Notes under the pieces: generated by a model
Databases searched by the model: none
The model's input: the letters and a program-made list of their open reading frames with translations, nothing else
What the model was told of the DNA's origin: nothing
Program-made: the position numbers and the translations under genes
Shown: in pieces, positions 1-10,838 of the stretch
How the letters are laid out: each line of letters starts with the position of its first letter
Position numbering within the stretch: the first letter of the stretch is position 1
Source: Allomyces arbusculus
Lineage: Eukaryota > Blastocladiomycota > Blastocladiomycetes > Blastocladiales > Blastocladiaceae
Assembly (NCBI GenBank): GCA_027604705.1
Contig: JADHYV010000051.1
Location: 83,761-147,760, forward strand
Direction of reading: 5' to 3'
Length of the DNA: 64,000 bases

Positions 1-173
1 CTGTTGATGCGGCGGCGGTTGCTGGAGCAGGTGCACAGCGATCGCAGGCAGTCGTAGTGGCCGCGAGTGCGCAATGAGTTTTGCAAGTGCTGCTGCACCC
101 GAGGGAGGTCGTAGTTGAGAACAGAATGGAGGATGAGTGAAGGAGAGTGGGGGGAGGCCAGGAATGATTTCAT
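1..173 (-). CDS. possible 5' end of a gene running off the left edge
   Basis: On the minus strand an ATG at 173-171 opens a frame that stays open to position 1 (57 full codons). The peptide begins MKSFLASPHSPS and contains VLNYDLPRVQQHLQ. I recognise no family. It would be divergent from SDHAF3, a common arrangement in this window. Composition is moderately coding-like but the stretch is short, so it could be chance. Confidence 0.25.
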   Translation of the reverse strand, partial: MKSFLASPHSPSLILHSVLNYDLPRVQQHLQNSLRTRGHYDCLRSLCTCSSNRRRIN

Positions 174-491
174 GCTGATCGAGCGTGTTGTTTTGCTGAC
201 CAACAACAAAATGATGCGAGCAACAAAATGACTTCCGTCCTTCAACGCTGCTGATCAGCGTCCACGATCACGACCCAATCACCAGCAAGACCGTGCCGTC
301 ACTGCACGCAATTGATCGCCGGGAAACCGAGCAGCACGCGGCAAGAGCAAGCGAAACGGCGATTGCCAGTCAGCGCGCTGCCCGACGATCTAACGGTTAC
401 GAGGACGACGACGACCATTTCGCGACCATTTCAATCGGTTGCGATTCACGCCATCCCCAGCCTACGGCCTCGAACGACTTTCTCCACCCAA
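174..491. other. intergenic, probable divergent promoter
   Basis: This AT-richer stretch lies upstream of SDHAF3. A plus-strand frame runs through it from 312, in phase with SDHAF3, but the family-like sequence begins only at 492. I see no TATA box or repeat. Confidence 0.4.
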
Positions 492-995
492 ATGCAACCG
501 GTTCGCGTCGGCAAGGACCAGATTCTCGCTCTGTACCGGCGGATTCTGCGCACACACCGCGCGTTCCCGCCCGAGCTGCGTTACATGGGCGATCAGTACG
601 CGCGGGACGAGGTAAATTGCTGAAATCGGCCGGAATCGGCTCACTTTCGTCGGCGCACGTCTGACCGACATCGCTGCGTCCAATAGTTCCGTCGGCACCA
701 GCACGTCGATAACGCCGTGTTCATTTCGCAGTTTTACGAGCAGTGGCGGTTCTACGCCGAAGAAATGGAGCGCCAGCATAAGGCAGGCGCGGTTCAGGGC
801 CGTCCGCTGGATCCGGCAGTTTTGGATCAGGTACGTTCGCACGATGACTTGGTATTCGCGCGAGTAGGGTGCCCGCCAGCGGATACTGACGCGCCACCGC
901 GACGTCGACCACATTGATTTGTTTAGATGAACGACCAGCAAATTGGCCAGCTGTGGGAGTTGAGAAAGGAGGCAAAGAAGCCCAAGGAGATTTAG
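492..995 (+). CDS. SDHAF3: succinate dehydrogenase assembly factor 3 (LYR-motif protein)
   Basis: Three exons, 492-611, 687-830 and 927-995, all joined in phase, give 110 residues, the usual family size. The N-terminal half carries the LYR motif (residues 14-16, in ILALYRRILRTHR) followed by FPPELRYMGDQYARDEFRRH, the hallmark of the ACN9/SDHAF3 family. The middle has FISQFYEQW, and the last exon reads MNDQQIGQLWELRKE, like the conserved C-terminus. SDHAF3 acts in the mitochondrial matrix, where it protects and helps mature the iron-sulfur subunit of complex II. Donors are GTAAAT and GTACGT; acceptors are TAG. An in-frame upstream extension to 312 is open but unlike the family, so I start at 492. 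Confidence 0.88.
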
Positions 996-1378
996 ATGTG
1001 AGCGAGGGTGGCTTTTTCAGCGTGTAAATACATTTCTTTCTCTGTGTGGTCAATTATCTGGCTGGAAAGTGAGAAAAGCGTGCGTCCCTGTCACAGCCAT
1101 CCCCCAGCAGCGACGCGAGCCGTCATCACGGTCATGGCGCGTCACGACCCGCGATCAACCTGCTCGAGCAAAAACGACCACGACCACCACCTTCGTCAAG
1201 TCGCTCCCAACCGGCCGCAACCACGAGCAACTTGGACCAACAACGCTCGAGCTCCACCAGCACGCTGAGCCGGCCCACCACCGCGTTCAACCCGTAATCC
1301 CGCGCGCCAGCTGATCCCAGGCGCCCAATTTTGTTTGACCCTGCACCCGCATCAACCCCGTCACCACCACGCATCACC
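996..1378. other. intergenic between SDHAF3 and PRE1
   Basis: This holds the 3' flank of SDHAF3 and the promoter and leader of the proteasome gene. Short frames on both strands are not supported. No TATA box was seen. Confidence 0.4.
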
Positions 1379-2062
1379 ATGGAGTCCCTGTTTGGCATTG
1401 TCGGCAAGGACTTTGTCGCCGTAGCATCCGACATGTCGGCGATCCGGTCGATTGTCGTGATGAAGGAGCACGAGGACCGCACGCGCAACCTGAACAAGCA
1501 CAATGTGCTGCTCTACACGGGCGAGCCGGGTGATTCGGTGCAGTTTGCCGAGTACATCCAAAAGAACATTCAGCTCTACGGCATCCGCCACGATGTTGAG
1601 CTCTCGACCGCCGGGTGCGCGAGTTTTACGCGCCGCGCGCTCGCCGACAGTCTGCGGAGCCGGGTACCTTTTGACGACGCGGTTCCCGCTTCCCCATCGT
1701 GTCGCATTGCCACACGCACAAGGACACGTCACTGATCGACAGACCGTCTTTCGTAGGGCGCCTACTCGACCAACCTCCTGATCGCCGGGTGGGACCCGAA
1801 AGATGGCCCGCGGCTTTACTGGATCGACTATATCTCGTCGTCGTTGCAAGTGCCGTTTGCGTGCCAGGGCTACGGGTCTTACTTTTGCTACTCGACCATG
1901 GACCGCTACTACCGCCCGGACCTGTCCAAGGACGAGGCCGTCGCGCTCATCAAGAAGTGCATTGCGGAGCTCAAGACGCGGTTTGTCGCCAACCTGCCCA
2001 ACTGGCAAATCAAGATCATCGACAAGGATGGCATCACGCAAACCATTCTCAAGGCCGAGTAG
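1379..2062 (+). CDS. PRE1: 20S proteasome subunit beta-4 (PSMB2/Pre1 type)
   Basis: Two exons, 1379-1663 and 1757-2062 (donor GTACCT, acceptor TAG, phase 0), give 197 residues. The protein starts directly at MESLFGIVGKDFV with no propeptide, as in the non-catalytic beta-4 subunit. It contains DSVQFAEYIQKNIQLYGIR, FTRRALADSLRSR, then AYSTNLLIAGWD and the C-terminal CIAELKTRFVANLP and IIDKDGI segments. This subunit is a structural member of the inner beta ring of the 20S core in nucleus and cytoplasm; it lacks the catalytic N-terminal threonine. Nothing unusual is seen apart from the fungus-specific splice sites. Confidence 0.92.
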
Positions 2063-2747
2063 GCGGTGTTTGGGATCATCGCGTGGCTGGCGCGTCGTCG
2101 GGACGCGTCGCGTCGCGATCGCATCTGCGTCTGCCAACGGAGAGGCGGGGGGCGCGACGGCGAGCGGCTCGCCGCGCGTAATTCTCGTTGAGTACATACA
2201 TATTTTGTCTGCTTACTTCGTTTGCGATGGACTGGACAATGCAAGTGCAGTAGTGCGCGCGGAGTGCGCGCGGAGACAAGAACTAAAAGCGCAAATTAAA
2301 CGGGCGGCATCATCCCCCTGCATGTAACTCAAAGAGAAGGTGTCACGAAAGAGTCCTGCCTTCATCTGGTGTGAGGTTAACCAGAAACGAAGATCGCGAG
2401 CTGTTCTTGGCATAGAGCCCAGCAATCAAGCCGGCTCGCGTGCTCATCGTTCCGTGTTTGAGAAAACATTTGAGTGTTCTTCGGCTGACATTAAAGCCGA
2501 TTCCATCAAAAAAGTGCGGCAATCACTCGGCATTCTTGAACGGCTGCTTTCCGTCGTGAAAGGTCCACCGACCCGCCAAAACGTCAGAAAACGGTGCGTC
2601 GCGGGGGCGGTATTGCGGTCGGTTTATCGCAACCTGCGAGAAGCGGGGAAGCAAAGGCCAGGACGAGCGGTAGAAGTGCACAAGAAACGGCCTGTGTATT
2701 TGCACTCCACTAGGCCACCGCACACCATCAACGGGGCGTAAAGCCGT
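2063..2747. other. convergent intergenic region
   Basis: This region lies between the 3' ends of PRE1 (plus) and the eS30 gene (minus). A plus-strand frame of 133 codons at 2340-2741 resembles no family and is probably chance. No RNA gene was recognised. Confidence 0.4.
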
Positions 2748-3012
2748 TTAGGGCTTCTCCGTCGGGGCAGGGTTCATCTTGCGCTTGCCGCCGAAGGTCG
2801 CGACAGCGTTGACGAAGCGGCGCGTGTACAAGAGGCGCTTCTTGGCGCGGCCTAGGAAATTGAGCATCAAGTCAGAAAATCGTCCATCTCCTGGAAGATT
2901 GCTCAGGATGAAAGGACATACCGGTCTTCTTCTTCTTCTTCTCCTGCTTGTCGACCTTCGGGGTCTGCGACTTGACCTTACCAGCACGAGCGAGCGAACC
3001 GTGGACCTTACC
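2748..3012 (-). CDS. RPS30: 40S ribosomal protein eS30 (FAU-type), first exon unresolved
   Basis: Two minus-strand exons are clear: 3012-2922 and 2851-2748 (donor GTATGT, acceptor TAG). Together they read [16 protein letters not shown], a lysine run, then [15 protein letters not shown] and a basic C-terminus ending in stop at 2750-2748. This is nearly the whole eS30 protein, a small-subunit component at the decoding face. Exon 3012-2922 begins in phase 0 directly after a CAG acceptor, and an in-frame TAA lies just upstream, so the initiator must sit in a separate upstream exon. In several fungi that exon is little more than the ATG. An ATG|GTGCGC at 3565-3563 would fit the phase but implies an intron of about 550 nt. 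A ubiquitin-like fusion was looked for and not seen. Confidence 0.85.
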
Positions 3013-3975
3013 CTGTTATCCAGGAATCGGCGATTCAGAGGGTCAATTCGGCCTCGTCATAACGGTGAGTGGAACGAGGTCGACGACGCAATTGCGACAA
3101 GCGAGCCATTCCCACGGCCAATTTCATATTCCGCTGCTGGCGGGCTCCGCAAGGAGTTCGACGAGGGGACGAGCGTGCGTGCGCAAATGAACGACGAGCC
3201 GCAAATCAGGTTTCAAACAGCCAAGGTGGCCCAGCGACGAAACGGATGGACGGGCGTGACGACCCCCACCCGACAAGCGAATTGTGAGCGTAGTGGCCGA
3301 AACGCAGCAATACGGCACGCTAGGCGGTCGTTCGTGCGCGGAGTGGATACACGGCACGGAGTGGGGGCGCAGGTCCATAGTTTCGGTCTGGGCAGGCGTT
3401 CGTGGTCGTGCGAGCCGATGGTGGTGGCGACGTCAACGAATTCGACGGTGTTGGCTTCGTGTCGTCACGGTCGGCAGCTCGTCCAGCAGCGGAATCCGGG
3501 GTTGGCGCGCTGGAATGGCGTCGCTTGTAGCATCGTGGTCGGTCGTGGTGGCGGCGTGCGCACCATGGTGAATGACAGAGGTTCGTGAGAGAGGGGACCA
3601 GCCAACCGCACGAACCCACACTGAAGCGACAAAGCACGTGCTAGTGATGTGGACGAGACCTCCGAACCTGACTCTGAGGGGCGATGCCTTCTGCTCAAAT
3701 GTCGAACAATACGACTCAAGCGCTGCCGCGTTGTGTTTTGATCCATTTTACTCCTCTCCTGAACCCGCGACCCGCGTTGCTCCTCTCCGCCAAAGCCTTT
3801 GGATGCGATTTGGGTGAGTCGCCGTGATCACCGGGCCGTGCAGGATCCCAACATCACGAGCAGGAAAGCACCATCATCCACGGTGAGCAAAAAGAATCTA
3901 CGCTTTGTTACACAGGTCTCCCTCCCGCTATCGAGACCCCACCAACTCCGGCAATCTTCCCCACCCTCTTTCCGC
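3013..3975. other. eS30 upstream region and GCV1 3' flank
   Basis: This must contain the first exon and promoter of the eS30 gene (minus strand). Several long frames on both strands (for example 2779-3588 plus) are not supported by any family resemblance. A small plus-strand frame at 3683 starting MPSAQMSNNTTQ is short and unsupported. Confidence 0.4.
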
Positions 3976-5365
3976 TCAACCGCGGAAGTAGTTGTGCGGG
4001 ACAAACGGCATCTTGGTCACGGTCGCCTTCTGCGTCTTGCCGCGCACAACTACGTTGACCTCGGACCCGGCCTTGGTGAACCCTTTGGCCACGTAGCCCA
4101 TGGCCACGTTCTTCTTGAGGACCGGCGACGGGCAACCAGATGTAATTTGGCCAATCTCCTGGCCCTCTGCGTTGACAATTTTGGCGCCCTCGCGTGCGGG
4201 CGCGCCCTGGACGAGTAGCCCCACACGGCGCTTGGTGATCGGGCCGCCAATTTGCGACAGGATGGACTCGGCGCCGAGGAAGCCGCCCTCGGCACGACGG
4301 CGCTTGCCTATTCGCGAGAGTAGGGGTCAGAACCTGGGGCGACCCACAATCAGGACCGAGAAAGAGTGTACCAATTGTCCACAGCAGAGTAGCCTCGACG
4401 GGGCTCACTGACTCGTCCATGTCGTGGCCGTACAGGCACAGCCCAGCCTCGAGACGCAGCGAGTCGCGAGCGCCGAGACCCGCCATGGCCACGGCCGGGT
4501 CCTGCAGGAGCCACTCGGCGAGCGCCGCGGCACTGCCGTGCGGGACCGAAATCTCCACACCATCCTCGCCCGTGTACCCGCACCGCGTAACGTGCACAGG
4601 CACGTCACGGATCTTGAGTGCCGTACCGGCCATGAACGGCAGCGACGCGAGCGACGTGCTGGCAAGCTTCTCGAGCGCGGCAATCGCCTTGGGCCCCTGT
4701 AGCGCGAGCAACGAGTGGTCCTCGATCACGTCCACGTTGACGTCCTTGCCCTTGGCGCGGAACTGCTCGAGCTGCGCACGAATGTGCGCCAGATCCTTGT
4801 CGGCGCACCCGGCGTTCGAGACAACGTAGAGCTCGCCCGGGTTCGTTGCGAGCCGCTGAATGACCGTGTCGTCAATGATCCCGCCCTGCGCGTTGGTGAA
4901 GAGCGACAGCGTCGCCGCGCCCGGGGCCAGGGCCTGGATATCGCCCACGACCAACGACTCGATAAACTCGATCGCGTCCTTGCCCGTCCACCGCGTCTGC
5001 AGCATGTGCGAGACGTCAAAAATCGACGCGGCCTCGCGGCAGTGCATGTGTGCCTGCACGTGCGACTTGTCGGCGTACTGCAACGGCATGTCCCACCCGG
5101 CGAAGGGCACCATCTTGGCGCCCTGTGCAACGTGGAAGTCGTAGAGGGCCGTGCGCTTGGCCGGGGCGGCCGCGGCGACTTCCTACATTTCGGTATTCAG
5201 GAACCCGAGAAAGCACGCGGCCCAAATCAGTCTCTGTCTTGAAGGCGACCAGAGCGAGCAATAGACGGCCACTGACGCGGTTACGATGGGCGACGTTGTA
5301 CTGACCGTGGCGAGGGCGCGCGACGACAGGCGCTTCACGACATTGAGCGAGGCATTGCGAAGCAT
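3976..5365 (-). CDS. GCV1: aminomethyltransferase, glycine cleavage system T-protein (mitochondrial)
   Basis: Three minus-strand exons, 5365-5306, 5182-4372 and 4307-3976 (donors GTCAGT and GTACAC), give 400 residues. Exon 1 encodes MLRNASLNVVKRLSSRALAT, a basic amphipathic mitochondrial targeting sequence. The mature part has LYDFHVAQGAKMVPFAGWDM, FDVSHM, GGIIDDT, CGYTGEDGVEIS and GLGARDSLRLEAGLCLYG, all typical of the folate-binding T-protein fold. The C-terminal barrel ends KMPFVPHNYFRG. The enzyme takes the aminomethyl group from lipoyl H-protein, releases ammonia and forms 5,10-methylene-tetrahydrofolate in the matrix. The first intron falls at the junction between targeting sequence and mature protein. 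Confidence 0.93.
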
Positions 5366-5895
5366 CTTGCAGCAAGTTGTTGACGTCGTCCAAGGGGTAC
5401 TGGAAGACTTGAGCAACAGGTTTGCGAGAGGAGAGCTGCAGTAACAAAATGGAGATTGATCAGGTTGGGATCGGCAGCGGCCAACGCCGTGAAGGTCGAG
5501 GTGGGCCCTCGCGGGCCATTCGCCCAACAACTGTTCCTGTTTGGCCGAAAAGGAAAAAATGCTCGCGTGGCAGAGGCGCACAATTCCCCGACGGGACCCG
5601 ACGAAACGACGATGAAACGACAAGGAAATCCAGCACGCCGGGTAGTGAAACTTTTTCATTTCCTAGAGGCTAAAATTATCGTGTGGAGCAACAGCGGCCG
5701 CGCCCGACCCGACCCCCAAAACGTCAAAGGACGAAACAGAAAACAGCAGGCCAAAAATCTACAAAACCAACCACGATAATGCGAGCAAAACGACACTGGC
5801 GCGACTCCACCCCTCGGCAGCGGAAGCCGGAGAGCAGAAGACGGTTCCGGGCAGCGCTGGCCAGCACGTCAACGGTTCACGACCACACACCAAGC
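5366..5895. other. GCV1 promoter and SRP40 3' flank
   Basis: This spacer lies between two minus-strand genes. Only unsupported short frames are present. No TATA box or repeat was recognised. Confidence 0.4.
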
Positions 5896-7279
5896 TTAGT
5901 CGCTCTCGTCAAACTTGATCGAGTTGACGGTCGTGTCAATGGCGCCGCCGCGGTAGCTGCCGCGCTTCTTCTTGTTCTTCTCGTGGCGGAAACCCTTGCC
6001 GCGCGTGACGATCAGGTCGCGGTGTGCCTTTTCGCCGTACGACCCATAGCCCTGGAACGAGTTGTCCTTGAGCCGCTCGTCGAGAAACTCCACCTCGTCC
6101 GGGTTCACGCGGCGAAACGGCTCCGTCTTGCGGCGCTTGTCGCCACCTTGCGACGACGGGGCTGGCGACGACGACGGCTCGGCGTCCGACTCGCGCACGC
6201 GCTTCTTGCTGGCAGCTGCGGCAGGCTTGTCGTCGTCCGAGTCGCTCGAGCTGCTCGAGTCCGACGACGACGAGCTGTCCGAGCCCGACGAAGAAGAGGA
6301 CGAGGAAGACGAGGACGAGCCACTGTCTGAAGAGGACGATGCGGCCTTGGTCGCCTTCTTCTCCGACTCGCTCTCGGAATCGCTGCTCGAGTCCGAGGAC
6401 GACGACGAATCGCTCGACGACGACGAGCTGGCGTCAGCCTTCTTCGGCGACGCAGCCTTCTTGGGCGAAGTGGGCTTCTTGGGCGACGCCAGCTTGGGTG
6501 CAGGCGCCTCGTCCTCGGACGAGCTGTTTGAAGAGGACGACGACGACGACGAGCTGCTCGAGTCCGAGCCCGACTTGGCCGCTGCGGCGGCAGCCTTCAC
6601 GGGGTTCTTCGGCTTGGCCTCCTCCTCATCGCTGCTGCTGTCCGACGAGCTGTCGCTCGACGACGACGACGAGCTGCTCGAGCCAGACGAGCTGCTCGAG
6701 CTGCCGCTCGACGAGGACGACGACGACGACGACGACGAGGACGACGACGACGACGACGACGAATCAGCCTTGGCGGCGGGCACCGCCTCCTTCACCACCT
6801 TCTCGTCATCCGAGTCCGAGTCGTCAGACGAGGACGACGAGGACGACGATGACTCGGTGTCCGACTCGCTGCCGCTAGACGACGCGTCGTTGGAAGCCTC
6901 CTTCATCTCCACATCGCTGTCCTTCTTGGCCGGCTCGTCGTCACTGGACGACGACGACGAGGACGACGAAGACGAGGACGAGCTCGAGGAAGACGAGCTC
7001 GAGGAAGATGACGACGACGAGCTCGACGAATCCGACGAGGAAACGGCGGCCGCGGGGCTATGGGATCGCTGAGAGTCAGCATCATGCTGCGTTCGGAAAA
7101 TCGGCCGCGATGGTGTTGAAGTTCACGAACCTGATGTCGAGCTCGGCAAGGCGCGCATACTTCTTGGACACGGCAGCGACTGCGTCCTTGTCGAGGCCGA
7201 GAAGGTCGGCGGCCTTGGCGTGGCCCTGCTCGACCAAGTAGGCGTGGACCAGCGCCAAAAGAACGTCGTTGTGCGCCAT
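5896..7279 (-). CDS. SRP40: Srp40/NOLC1-like nucleolar phosphoprotein (LisH + acidic serine tracts + SRP40_C)
   Basis: Two minus-strand exons, 7279-7131 and 7057-5896 (donor GTTCGT, acceptor TAG, 73-nt intron), give 436 residues. Exon 1 is a LisH-type helix pair (LLALVHAYLVEQGHAKAADLL). The centre is alternating poly-serine/acidic tracts separated by lysine-rich blocks such as SPKKPTSPKK, the Nopp140/Srp40 pattern of CK2 targets. The C-terminus (FRRVNPDEVEF, then SFQGYGSYGEKAHRDLIVTR and KGFRHEKNKKKRGSYRGG) is the SRP40_C domain. Such proteins chaperone box C/D and H/ACA snoRNPs and link them to polymerase I transcription in the nucleolus. An alternative read-through of the intron would end 16 codons into it, so splicing is required to reach the C-terminal domain. 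Confidence 0.88.
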
Positions 7280-7919
7280 GGTGTGTGCGGGTCGGGTTGA
7301 ATCGGCTGGTATTCGGGGGCCTGATGAATTGCAGCTCAATTCAGCCGCGTGTTGCAAAGTGTCGAGGCTCGGTCCAGGTCGTGCTCGTGCGCGTCCCAAT
7401 CCGCGGCCGATGTGGTCGCAACCAGTTCGGGGTGAGAAGCTGTCGAGATCACCATGCGACTCGGGTCACCCCTAGTCACATGCATTGTTGCTATTGAACA
7501 AAAAGCATTCACATGTGACCGCGTCGCGCTCTCCTGCTTCGCGCTCTCTTGCTTCTCTCTTGCTTCGTGCTCTCCCGCTCTTCTCTGATCTGCAGCTCGC
7601 CAGCTTCTTCTCTCCATCGCGTCGCACCGGCTCGCGACCCCCCCCCCCCCCTCCCCATCGCTGCATCATCTCACTCGGTTTTCTTTCCCGCACTGGCCAC
7701 ACTGGCCTCCTTGACCGTTCCTCCCTTGTCCGTGGCCTCTGTCGCCGCCTTTTGCACCCGCGACCTGTTGCCACTCCACTGTGGTCGTGTTGCCCTGATC
7801 AACCGCTTGCTCTTGGCTCGACGCCAAGGTATCTGCCTCTCTCCTGGCGACAAGCGTTATTTCCTCTCGTGTCGACCATTGCTTCCCGCTCGCTCGCGAG
7901 CGGAGTCTCCATTGCCAAG
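7280..7919. other. divergent promoter with a poly-C tract
   Basis: This separates SRP40 (minus) from the fusion gene at 7920 (plus). It is pyrimidine-rich on the plus strand from about 7520 onward. Frames extending upstream from the downstream gene are open but lack family-like sequence. Confidence 0.45.
7638..7651 (+). repeat. C14 homopolymer
   Basis: A run of fourteen cytosines lies in the pyrimidine-rich leader region upstream of the gene at 7920. It is likely to be length-variable, or a spot of sequencing uncertainty. Confidence 0.8.
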
Positions 7920-10689
7920 ATGCCGTCGTCGTCGGAGACCGCGCCGCACATGTTCCCCGCCGAGGACTTCAATGTCTCGATCTACGTGCCCGTGCACTAC
8001 GAGTTTTCGCAAATCGAGTATGTCGCGCCCTTCTTGCAACAGTACCGCGGTGCGTATTACCCCGGAAGCGACGCGAAATCGCAAGCACGCCCCCGGACGA
8101 CTGCGAACTGACGGGTCGTCTCCAAAAGGGAGCAAGGTCTTCATCTACAAGTGGAACGGCATCCGCGACAAGATCACCGACTACTACCTGCGGTCGCCCG
8201 AGTACGCTGCGGCCGACCTGTCCGTTTACGACTTTTCGCTCAAATACCTGCTCAAAGCCATTCTCGACGAGCCCGTCGGCCGCAAAGTCGTGTTTCTCTT
8301 GACCACCTCCATGGCCTACTCGTTTGGTACCTACCAGCGCGACCTGCTGCTGGCCGTCAAGACCACTCTTGATGCGCTCGCCGGCGCCGAGCACAAGGCT
8401 GGGGTCGCGACGGGCGATGCGGCCCGGATCGCACGTGCCGAAGAAATCAAGAACAAGGTGTGGGGCGTGTCGGTGATTGGACATTGCCTCTACGGGTGCA
8501 ATTCGTGCAAGGGCAACGATCACAAGGTCCCCGTCTACTACACGCGGTACGTGTCGATGTTGTCGGGATAATGCGCTTGTTATTTTGTTTCTCACTCTCA
8601 AGATGATTGCACTCTGCTAGATACTTCAAGGGCAACATTCCGTACACTATCGACAGCGTCAAGGAGCAGTTCCAGCTCCAAGAGAAGCCGATCCCGGTCC
8701 TGTGCGCGCCGTCGACGGGCGAAACCACTCTCCTGCAGCACCGCAGCCTGCTCGAGTACCTCAAGAAGCTTCAGGACGAGGGCATCTATAAGTTTGTTTG
8801 GAAGTTCCACCCGGCCGTCTACGTGCGTTTGCGTAACCTGCTCGCCTTTGCGTCGCGTATCAAGGAGCTGAACTCCCTTTTAGAACCCGCTTGGGTACGA
8901 CGAGTCGGTCGAGTGCGACCGCATCGAAAAAGCGAACGTCGAGTGGATCTTCCAGCACTTTGACGTCACGCGCGAGGACGAGCCGTGCCTGCTGCCGTTT
9001 GTCGAGGCCTTCCCGATCATCTTTTGCGACTTGCACTCGTCGGTGCCGTTCATCGCGTCTTATTTCAGCCCCAAGGCCATCGTGTGCTACTGGAACGATG
9101 CCGACTACGAGGTGCCCGCCGGTCGCGACCAAGCGTTCCTCTCCAACTTGCACGTCTACCAGGAACTCGGCGGGCTCGAACACATTCTCGCCGCCGACAA
9201 GGTGCCGAAGGCCATGGGCGACCGCAGTTTCTTTTGGAGCCAGTACGGCCACGTCGACGGGAACGAAGTCGGCCGGTTCGCGTCGCTGTGCGGGTGGCCG
9301 CGGCATGCTGAGCCGCAGACGGGCGTGGTCGAGGGCAAGTCGAGCGTGGATTTGGCGCCGCTGTTTCGGCCGGCGCTCGCGGCTACGGTCCGTGCGTGGG
9401 ATGAGGTCTTGGAGGGCGCGCAGGAACTCAAGCGCACCAAGCCTGACCCGGACGAGGACCCGGAGTGCGAGGTGAAGCTCGCGATGGGCCTGTTCAAGGA
9501 CACGCAGCTGCACCCGCGGTCGACCCTCGTCGCCAACGGCACGACGGTTGCGCCAAGTACGGCCATGGCCACGGTCGATCCGGCACGCACGGTCAAAGTC
9601 ATGTCGTTCAACCTGTGGTGGGGCAGCGAAGGATGCTACCGGACGGGCTACCTCGCCGGTGAGACGCTCGACCGCGCCGCGGCGTTCCCGGGCCACGAGG
9701 TGCGCCAGAACCTGATCGACAAGACGGCACGCGTGATTTTGAACAGCGGTGCCGACGTCGTCGGGTGTCAAGAGTGCGCGTCGATCGCTCGCGATGACAA
9801 GAACCACGAGGACGAGATTGACCGCGGCGAACTCGGGTCCCGCATCAACAACTTGACGGATCTCGCGGCGCGGCTGACGGCACTGTCGTCGACGGGCGAC
9901 AAGTGGATCGCCGTCGACCAAGGGATCTTGACACCCGGCAAGGGGTGCCGCAACCCGTGGGGCATTCTCACACGTGTGCCCGTCGTGGCCCTGTCGCCCA
10001 AGGGATTCGGCGTGAAGCTCGCTGCGGCCGCGACGCGGCCGTCGTTCTGGGTGTTCAACACCCACCTGCCGTACAAGCCGTACCAGCCGTACCAGGTCCA
10101 GCGGCCGCACATGATCCCGTACGAGGGCGCGCCGGCACTCACCTACGAGCAAGACGTGATCGAGTCGAGCACGGCATGTCGTGGCGCCCAGATCGATGCG
10201 CTCCTCGATGATGTTTCGGCGGCCCTCGGAAGCGACACGACAGATCCCGTGTTCCTGGTCGGCGACCTGAACGAGCCGAGCCACCTCGACTGGAACAACG
10301 ATGCGGCGATTGCGGGGGACCACCCGATTCCCGTCCCGTGGCCGTCGACGACACGGTTTGCCGAGGCCGGGTTCGTGGACGCGTTCCGCGCTGTGCACCC
10401 GGACCCGGTGCGCGACCCTGGATTCACATGGTGCTGCTATAATGAGGATCTTGCGAACGGCCGTGGCGACGAAGAGGGGTGGCGCGTGCACGGCGACGGC
10501 GCGCGCGATCATCCGGATCGGATCGACTTTGTGCTCGCGCAGCGCGCGCGGGTCGTGGACGTGAAGGTGATTGGCAACGATATGTCGTGCGGGACTGGGC
10601 GGAAGGTTGCCGGGCTCGTGGATGTGGCCGTGCCCAACCACGAGTGGACGTCGGACCATCGCGCGGTGTTGGGCGTGTTTGAGCTGTGA
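7920..10689 (+). CDS. two-domain protein: CDP-glycerol glycerophosphotransferase-like + endonuclease/exonuclease/phosphatase (EEP) domain
   Basis: Four exons, 7920-8049, 8129-8546, 8621-8822 and 8884-10689 (donors GTGCGT, GTACGT, GTGCGT), give 851 residues. Residues about 15-400 resemble GT-B enzymes of the CDP-glycerol:glycerophosphotransferase (TagF-like) type: PIPVLCAPSTGETTLLQHRS, a WKFHP motif, and PIIFCDLHSSVPFIASYF in place of the usual HSS-type donor-site segment. Residues about 485-850 are a complete EEP fold: MSFNLWWG, VVGCQE (metal-binding Glu), FNTHLPY, VGDLNEPSHLDW, HPDRIDFVL and SDHRAVLGVF, so every catalytic block is present. EEP enzymes cleave phosphodiesters or phosphomonoesters of nucleic acids, inositol lipids or sphingolipids. 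No signal peptide or membrane segment is seen. The substrate is unknown, and the assignment of the first domain is by motif only. Confidence 0.8.
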
Positions 10690-10838
10690 GCGACTGAGAA
10701 CGTGGTGAAGAGTGGGACTTTTGATCGGATATGCGTGCCTGGTCAGGACGAATGTGCTGAAGAACTTCCGGGGGGCGCTGAAATACAGCCCGCTTCTGTT
10801 GCAAATGACGAATGAAAGAACGGACAGAAATTCGATGT

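Noticed and set aside
6062-7072. 336-codon plus-strand frame rich in Asp and Glu
   Set aside because: It is the antisense of the poly-serine/acidic repeats of the Srp40-like gene; the repeats keep several frames open. It has no domain.
8860-10659. 599-codon minus-strand frame
   Set aside because: It is antisense to the EEP domain exon, which has all catalytic motifs. The antisense product is Arg/Val-rich without motifs.
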